The position numbers and the translations under genes are program-made. Shown in pieces: positions 59,960 to 64,000 of a stretch of 64,000 nt of DNA (its first letter is position 1; every line of letters begins with the position of its first letter). The notes beneath the pieces are model-generated. The model worked only from the letters and a program-made list of their open reading frames with translations. It did no database searches and had not been told where the DNA came from. The DNA is from Sphingopyxis sp. GW247-27LB (GTDB taxonomy: Bacteria > Pseudomonadota > Alphaproteobacteria > Sphingomonadales > Sphingomonadaceae): assembly GCF_002277025.1 (NCBI RefSeq), contig NZ_NIWD01000007.1, positions 167,354-231,353 on the forward strand, written 5' to 3'.

Positions 59960-60031
59960 ATTAAAATAATGTCGTTTTCCGGTCGGGAACGGGTCAGCGC
60001 CTCCTTCTATGTTTACACCGTCAATTTCCCC

Positions 60032-60070
60032 TTGACGCGCGGCCTTCGCAATGTTTACAATGATAACATT
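60032..60070 (+). promoter_or_regulatory. promoter and palindromic operator of the yciB-like gene
   Basis: TTGACG (60032-60037) and TACAAT (60056-60061) with 18-nt spacing give a good sigma70-type promoter. An imperfect palindrome, AATGTTTACAATGATAACATT (60050-60070), covers the -10 box, with a further ATGTTTACA half-like site at 60009-60017. This points to repression by an unknown factor, possibly TetR-type. Confidence 0.5.
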
Positions 60071-60092
60071 GAATATGCGAAAGGACGAAATC

Positions 60093-60686
60093 ATGAAACC
60101 GTTGCTCTATGCCGTGGGCCCGCTGGTTTTCGACTCGCTGGGGGTGATCGTCTTCGCGGTGCTGCTGGCGTTCCATGTCGACCTGATCGTCGCGACGGCC
60201 GCCGGCACTGTGGCCGCCTGCGCCGTGGTGCTGTTCGAGATCGCCCGCGGCCGCGCGGTCGCCGCGCTGCAGTGGATCAGCCTGGCGATGGTGCTCTTCT
60301 CGGCAGCGGCGACGATGCTGACCGGCGATCCCCGCTTCGTGATGGTCAAGCCGTCGATCGTCTATCTGATCGTCGGCGCGGCGATGCTGCGCCGCGGGTG
60401 GATGAACCGCTATATCCCGCCCGCGGACCTGCCGCTGGTCGGCGACGTGATGGAGCGCTTCGGCTTCGTCTGGGCGGGGCTGATGTTCGCGACCGCGGCC
60501 GCGAACCTCGTCATCGCCTATGCCTTCACGCCCTGGTGGCCGGCGTTCATCGGTATCTTCCCACTCGCGTCGAAGGCGCTGCTCTTCGCGGTGCATTTCA
60601 CGATCGTCCAGCTCGTCGGCCGCGCGCGGACGCGCCGCCGGAACGGCGGCGAAGCGCCGGCAGCGCGGCGCCTCGTAGCGGAATAG
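60093..60686 (+). CDS. YciB-family inner-membrane protein (septation protein A-like)
   Basis: 197 residues with about five to six transmembrane helices. GPLVFDSLGVIVFAVLLAF opens the protein, and the family motif DPRFVMVKPSIVYLIVGAAML lies near 90-110, followed by MERFGFVWAGLMFATAAANLVIAY. YciB/IspZ proteins are linked with cell envelope synthesis and septation. AAGGAC (60080-60085) precedes the ATG at 60093; an upstream ATG (60051) falls in the promoter. Confidence 0.85.
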   Translation: MKPLLYAVGPLVFDSLGVIVFAVLLAFHVDLIVATAAGTVAACAVVLFEIARGRAVAALQWISLAMVLFSAAATMLTGDPRFVMVKPSIVYLIVGAAMLRRGWMNRYIPPADLPLVGDVMERFGFVWAGLMFATAAANLVIAYAFTPWWPAFIGIFPLASKALLFAVHFTIVQLVGRARTRRRNGGEAPAARRLVAE

Positions 60687-60753
60687 GGGGCGCACGACTT
60701 CCCCTCCGGCCGGAAAATGGCTATTCCGGAACGGGTTGAGGGGGGAGCGGACG

Positions 60754-62292
60754 TTGAGGGGTTTCGGTTGGTGGGTCGGGCTGGCGATAGCCGCCCTGGT
60801 GTGGACGGCGCCGGCGCGCGCCGAGTGGTTCGAGGTCCGCACCGATCATTTCGTGCTGGTGACCGATGGCGATGAAACGGCCGCGCGCGATTTCGCGACC
60901 CGGCTCGAGCGGTTCGACGGCGCGCTGCGGCAGCTGTACGGCATCGCGGACAATCCCGACCTCCACAGCCGGCCGGTCGCCATCTATGCGCTCGATCCGC
61001 GGCTATTCTTCGATGTCTGCCGCTGTCCGGGGGTGCTCGGCTATTATTCGGGGCCGCTCGCCGGGCCGCGGATCATCGGGATCAGCGATCCGAAGGCCGA
61101 TCGCAGGCTGAAGCTCGGCGATCTCCATTCGCAGGCGCTGATGCTGCACGAGTACAGCCATCATTTCATGCTGACCAATTTCCCCGGCGCCTATCCCTAT
61201 TGGTATGTCGAGGGCTTCGCCGAATTCAACGCCAACGTGGATTTCGGGGAGGATGGATCGATCGTCCTCGGCTATCCGGCCAATTATCGCGGATCGGCGC
61301 TGCTGGGCGGTTCGAACCTGCCGTTGCGCCGGCTCGTCGCGCCCGAGCAATATGGTTTCGGTGACAATGTCGATCTGACTTATGGAAGAGCCTGGCTGCT
61401 CACCCATTATCTGATGCTGCGCCCCGAGCGCTCCGGTCAGCTGAACCGCTATCTCGCCGCGATCCGCGCCGGCAAGTCGAGCCTCGTCGCGGCCAAGGAC
61501 GCTTTCGGGGATTTCGATACGCTCGATCGCGAACTCGACGCCTATATGAAAGGCGCCCTGGCGCCGCCCCTCCGCATTCCAGCGGCATCGGCCCCGCCGA
61601 AGGTCGCGCTGCGCCGGCTGACGGCGGGCGAGGAGGATGTTCTTCCGGCGTGGCTGACCATGAAGGACGGCGTCGCCAAGGGCTATCGCAAGGGCTATGC
61701 GCTGAAGGCCGAGCGCGCTGCGCGGAAACATCCCGACGATGCGGTCGCGCAGGCGATGGCCGCGGAAGTCAGCTTCATGGCCGATCGCTTTGCGGAGGCG
61801 GAGGCCCTCGCCGATCGAGCCCTGGAGCTCGACCCGAAATCGGATCGGGCGTTGTTGCTGAAGGGACGTCTCGCGACGCAGAAGGCGATCGAGGGCGCGC
61901 CCAAGGATTCCGCTGGCTGGGCCGCGGGGCGCGAATGGTTCGTTCGGGCCAATCGCGCCGATCCGCAATCGGTCGAGGCCTTTTATCGCTATTTCGGCAG
62001 CTATGCCTGGGCGGGGAAGGCCGTCCCCGCGGGGGCGGTACAGGGACTGATCCGCGCTTCGATACTGGCGCCCGAAAACGAGCAGGTCGCCGTATCGCTG
62101 GCGCTGCAGAAATTGCGCGAGGGCGACGGGGCGGCGGCCCGATCGCTGCTGATTCCGCTGGCGTCGGCGCCGCACCGGCCGCGCGACGACAATGTTGCGC
62201 AGTCGATCATCGGCCAGATCGACGGCGGCAAGACGCAGGATGCGATCACCGCGCTCGCGGCCCTCGAGGTGAAGGCACGAGGCCGCTATTGA
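60754..62292 (+). CDS. secreted DUF1570-type zinc metalloprotease with TPR-like C-terminus
   Basis: 512 residues from a TTG at 60754, chosen because GGGGGGAG (60740-60747) precedes it with 6-nt spacing and a signal peptide follows (FGWWVGLAIAALVWTAPARA). The zinc site is HEYSH (132-136), with E153 in WYVEGFAEF as the likely third ligand, the gluzincin arrangement. From about residue 300 on, the protein is helical with TPR-like units. Likely a periplasmic protease; substrate unknown. An in-frame TTG at 60736 is less well placed. Confidence 0.75.
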   Translation: MRGFGWWVGLAIAALVWTAPARAEWFEVRTDHFVLVTDGDETAARDFATRLERFDGALRQLYGIADNPDLHSRPVAIYALDPRLFFDVCRCPGVLGYYSGPLAGPRIIGISDPKADRRLKLGDLHSQALMLHEYSHHFMLTNFPGAYPYWYVEGFAEFNANVDFGEDGSIVLGYPANYRGSALLGGSNLPLRRLVAPEQYGFGDNVDLTYGRAWLLTHYLMLRPERSGQLNRYLAAIRAGKSSLVAAKDAFGDFDTLDRELDAYMKGALAPPLRIPAASAPPKVALRRLTAGEEDVLPAWLTMKDGVAKGYRKGYALKAERAARKHPDDAVAQAMAAEVSFMADRFAEAEALADRALELDPKSDRALLLKGRLATQKAIEGAPKDSAGWAAGREWFVRANRADPQSVEAFYRYFGSYAWAGKAVPAGAVQGLIRASILAPENEQVAVSLALQKLREGDGAAARSLLIPLASAPHRPRDDNVAQSIIGQIDGGKTQDAITALAALEVKARGRY

Positions 62293-62328
62293 AGGGGTCG
62301 TCCGTCAGTTGAAGGGGTCGTCCGTCAG
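62289..62328. repeat. 20-bp exact tandem duplication
   Basis: ttgaaggggtcgtccgtcag occurs twice head to tail (62289-62308 and 62309-62328). It spans the stop of the metalloprotease gene and the stop of convergent lysC. Confidence 0.95.
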
Positions 62329-63575
62329 TCGGCGGCGTCGAGGCCGTAGGCGGTGTGGAGGACGCGAACCGCGAGTTCGGTTTCATCCTCGTCGATCAGC
62401 ACGCTGACCTTGATCTCGCTGGTCGAGATCGCCTGGATGTTGATGCCCCTGTCCGCGAGCGCGCGGAACATCGTGCTCGCGACCCCCGCGTGGCTCTTCA
62501 TCCCGACGCCGACGACGCTGATCTTCGCGACCTTGTCGTCGCTGAGAATGCGGTTGAAGCCGATCTTCTCCTTCGCGCCTTCGAGCAGGTCGATCGAGCG
62601 CAGGAGGTCGGTCGCGGGGACGGTGAAGGTCACGTCGGTCTCGCCCTTGTCGCGGCCGACGTTCTGGATGATCATGTCGACATTGATCCCCGCCGCGGCG
62701 AGGGGGCCGAAGATGTTCGCGACGCCGCCCGGCTTGTCGGGCACGCGGGTGACGATGATCTTCGCTTCATTCTTGTCGTGGGCGATGCCGGTGATCAGCT
62801 GCCGTTCCATCTGATGTTCCTCTATTTCCTCGTCGCTGACGATCATCGTGCCCCGCTTCGGCGCTTCGTCGCCCTCGACGAAGCTCGAAAGCACCTGCAC
62901 GCGCACGCCTTCCTTCATCGCGAGCCCGACCGAGCGCGTCTGGAGCACCTTGGCGCCGACGCTGGCGAGTTCGAGCATTTCCTCATAGGTCACATAGTCG
63001 AGCTTGCGCGCGCGCGCGACGATGCGGGGATCGGTGGTGTAGACGCCGTCAACATCGGTGTAGATGTCGCAGCGATCGGCCTTCAGCGCCGCCGCCACGG
63101 CGACCGCGCTGGTGTCCGATCCGCCGCGGCCGAGCGTCGCGACGCGGCCGTCGTCCATCAGGCCCTGGAAGCCCGGGATCACCGCGACCTCGCCCTTGGC
63201 CATCGCCGCGCCGAGCGCGCCGGTGTCGATGTTCGCGATGCGCGCGCGGGCGTGCGCTTCCTCGGTGCGGATCGGGAGCTGCCAGCCGAGCCAGCTGCGC
63301 GCCGGGGTGCCCATCGCCTGCAGCGTGAGCGCGAGGAGGCCCGAGGTGACCTGCTCGCCCGCCGCGACGACGACGTCATATTCGGCGGGGTCGTAGCGCG
63401 GGTTCGCCTCGCGGCAGAAACCGACGAGCCGGTCGGTCTCGCCCGCCATCGCGGAGACGACGACCGCGACCTCGTTGCCCTGCGCGACCTCGCGCGCGAC
63501 GAGTTTTGCGACGGTGCGAATCCGCTCGGTGCCCGCCATCGACGTGCCCCCGAATTTCATCACGATCCGCGCCAT
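62325..63575 (-). CDS. lysC: aspartate kinase
   Basis: 416 residues. First enzyme of the lysine/threonine/methionine and DAP pathway. KFGGTS (7-12) is the kinase phosphate motif. [25 protein letters not shown] follows, and two C-terminal ACT domains (about 265-416, [29 protein letters not shown] and [19 protein letters not shown]) mediate lysine/threonine feedback. The product feeds the DAP that MurE uses. ATG at 63575 with AGGAAAG upstream; a longer frame to 63815 is unconserved. Confidence 0.95.
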   Translation of the reverse strand: MARIVMKFGGTSMAGTERIRTVAKLVAREVAQGNEVAVVVSAMAGETDRLVGFCREANPRYDPAEYDVVVAAGEQVTSGLLALTLQAMGTPARSWLGWQLPIRTEEAHARARIANIDTGALGAAMAKGEVAVIPGFQGLMDDGRVATLGRGGSDTSAVAVAAALKADRCDIYTDVDGVYTTDPRIVARARKLDYVTYEEMLELASVGAKVLQTRSVGLAMKEGVRVQVLSSFVEGDEAPKRGTMIVSDEEIEEHQMERQLITGIAHDKNEAKIIVTRVPDKPGGVANIFGPLAAAGINVDMIIQNVGRDKGETDVTFTVPATDLLRSIDLLEGAKEKIGFNRILSDDKVAKISVVGVGMKSHAGVASTMFRALADRGINIQAISTSEIKVSVLIDEDETELAVRVLHTAYGLDAAD

Positions 63576-63795
63576 GTCGCCCCGCTTTCCTGTGCTGGTT
63601 TCAGCCGCAACTTTTCGAAGATTTCCGCGGCGCGCCGCTGTTACGGAAGGGGGGAGGCGAAGGCAAGGCGATGATGTCCCCGCTGCGATATATTTTCTTG
63701 CCCGCGCCCAACGAAAGGCGCGGATCCACACCGCGGGATGGCGCGCCGCGGCAATTTTCTTGCGCCGGCGGGCGGGCGGTGCCACATCCTGCCGC

Positions 63796-64000
63796 ATGAA
63801 CGCCGCGACGATCAACCCGCACGAAGCCGCTCATTTCGGCGCGCTCGCCGCCGACTGGTGGGACCCGCACGGCTCGTCGGCGATGCTCCACAAGCTCAAT
63901 CCCGTGCGCCTGTCCTATATTCGCGACCAGATCGACGCGCACTGGCATGTCGACGCGCGCGAGCGGCACCCGCTCGCGGGGCGGCGCGCGCTCGACGTCG
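63796..64000 (+). CDS. ubiG: ubiquinone O-methyltransferase, 5' part
   Basis: 68 codons to the window end. [38 protein letters not shown] is the UbiG N-terminus; the SAM motif should begin just beyond ALDV at the edge. Both O-methylation steps of ubiquinone synthesis are done by this enzyme. It is divergent from lysC, sharing a 220-bp gap. Confidence 0.93.
   Translation, partial: MNAATINPHEAAHFGALAADWWDPHGSSAMLHKLNPVRLSYIRDQIDAHWHVDARERHPLAGRRALDV

Larger units (their letters stand above)
59408..60031. other. gene-poor region with repeats
   Basis: No credible gene is seen. The left part is unassigned; a fragment gagtggggagtggacgttgag near 59692 resembles segments near 56583 and 60740 and is probably an intergenic repeat. 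Two larger repeats follow at 59728-59844 and 59887-59959. The yciB promoter begins at 60032. Confidence 0.6.

Noticed and set aside
63576..63795. N-terminal extension of lysC to 63815
   Set aside because: The extra 80 residues are basic low-complexity sequence, run past the ubiG start, and aspartate kinases start at [12 protein letters not shown].

Overview
The window looks like chromosome from a high-GC alphaproteobacterium of the order Sphingomonadales, most like Sphingopyxis. The reasons are the gene order of its division/cell-wall (dcw) cluster, a split glycine decarboxylase (gcvPA/gcvPB) behind a tandem glycine riboswitch, many TonB-dependent receptor features, dense ATGA/GTGA gene overlaps, and several palindromic intergenic repeat families. 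This is inferred from the sequence alone; no database search was run.

Layout. 1-5805: the end of a GxxExxY-family gene, fabG, a divergent TonB receptor with a histidine-rich loop (probably for zinc, with a Zur-like site upstream), a cysteine-synthase-like PLP enzyme and two overlapping membrane genes of unknown role. 5806-6221: a regulatory region with a palindromic repeat, four MraZ-type repeats at 10-bp spacing and five GANTC sites. 6222-25372: an almost unbroken dcw cluster (mraZ, rsmH, ftsL, ftsI, murE, murF, mraY, murD, ftsW, murG, murC, murB, a DUF4262 gene, ddlB, ftsQ, ftsA, ftsZ) that makes the meso-DAP peptidoglycan precursor and builds the divisome. lpxC does not follow ftsZ; a TPR/SPOR protein does. 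27353-29480: a dGTPase-like HD hydrolase and an NAD(P)-binding protein.

29541-35113: the glycine cleavage operon, with a tandem glycine riboswitch, gcvT, gcvH, an unexpected glycosyltransferase-like gene, gcvPA and gcvPB. 35195-43086: housekeeping and miscellaneous genes (ABA4-like, DUF938 methyltransferase, acyl-CoA synthetase, ybeY, corC, a GT4, rarA, a MmcQ/YjbR protein, GFA protein). 43220-49238: a one-directional glycan or glycolipid cluster of lower and uneven GC (GT-C-like membrane protein, GT2, methyltransferase, GtrA, TylF-like methyltransferase, GT4).

49266-53480 (minus strand): ptsP, a lipoprotein and a nitronate-monooxygenase-like enzyme. 53676-56360: a small YezD/DUF2292 protein and a second TonB receptor, with an inverted repeat at the promoter and a hairpin at the receptor start. 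56692-64000: a 48-residue Q-rich protein, katG, a yciB-like gene with a palindromic operator over its -10 box, a secreted DUF1570-type metalloprotease with a TTG start, lysC and the 5' part of ubiG.

The best candidates for something undescribed are the cell-cycle control region in front of mraZ, the DUF4262 gene embedded in the dcw operon, the glycosyltransferase inside the gcv operon, the GT/GtrA/TylF glycan cluster, and the small Q-rich protein.
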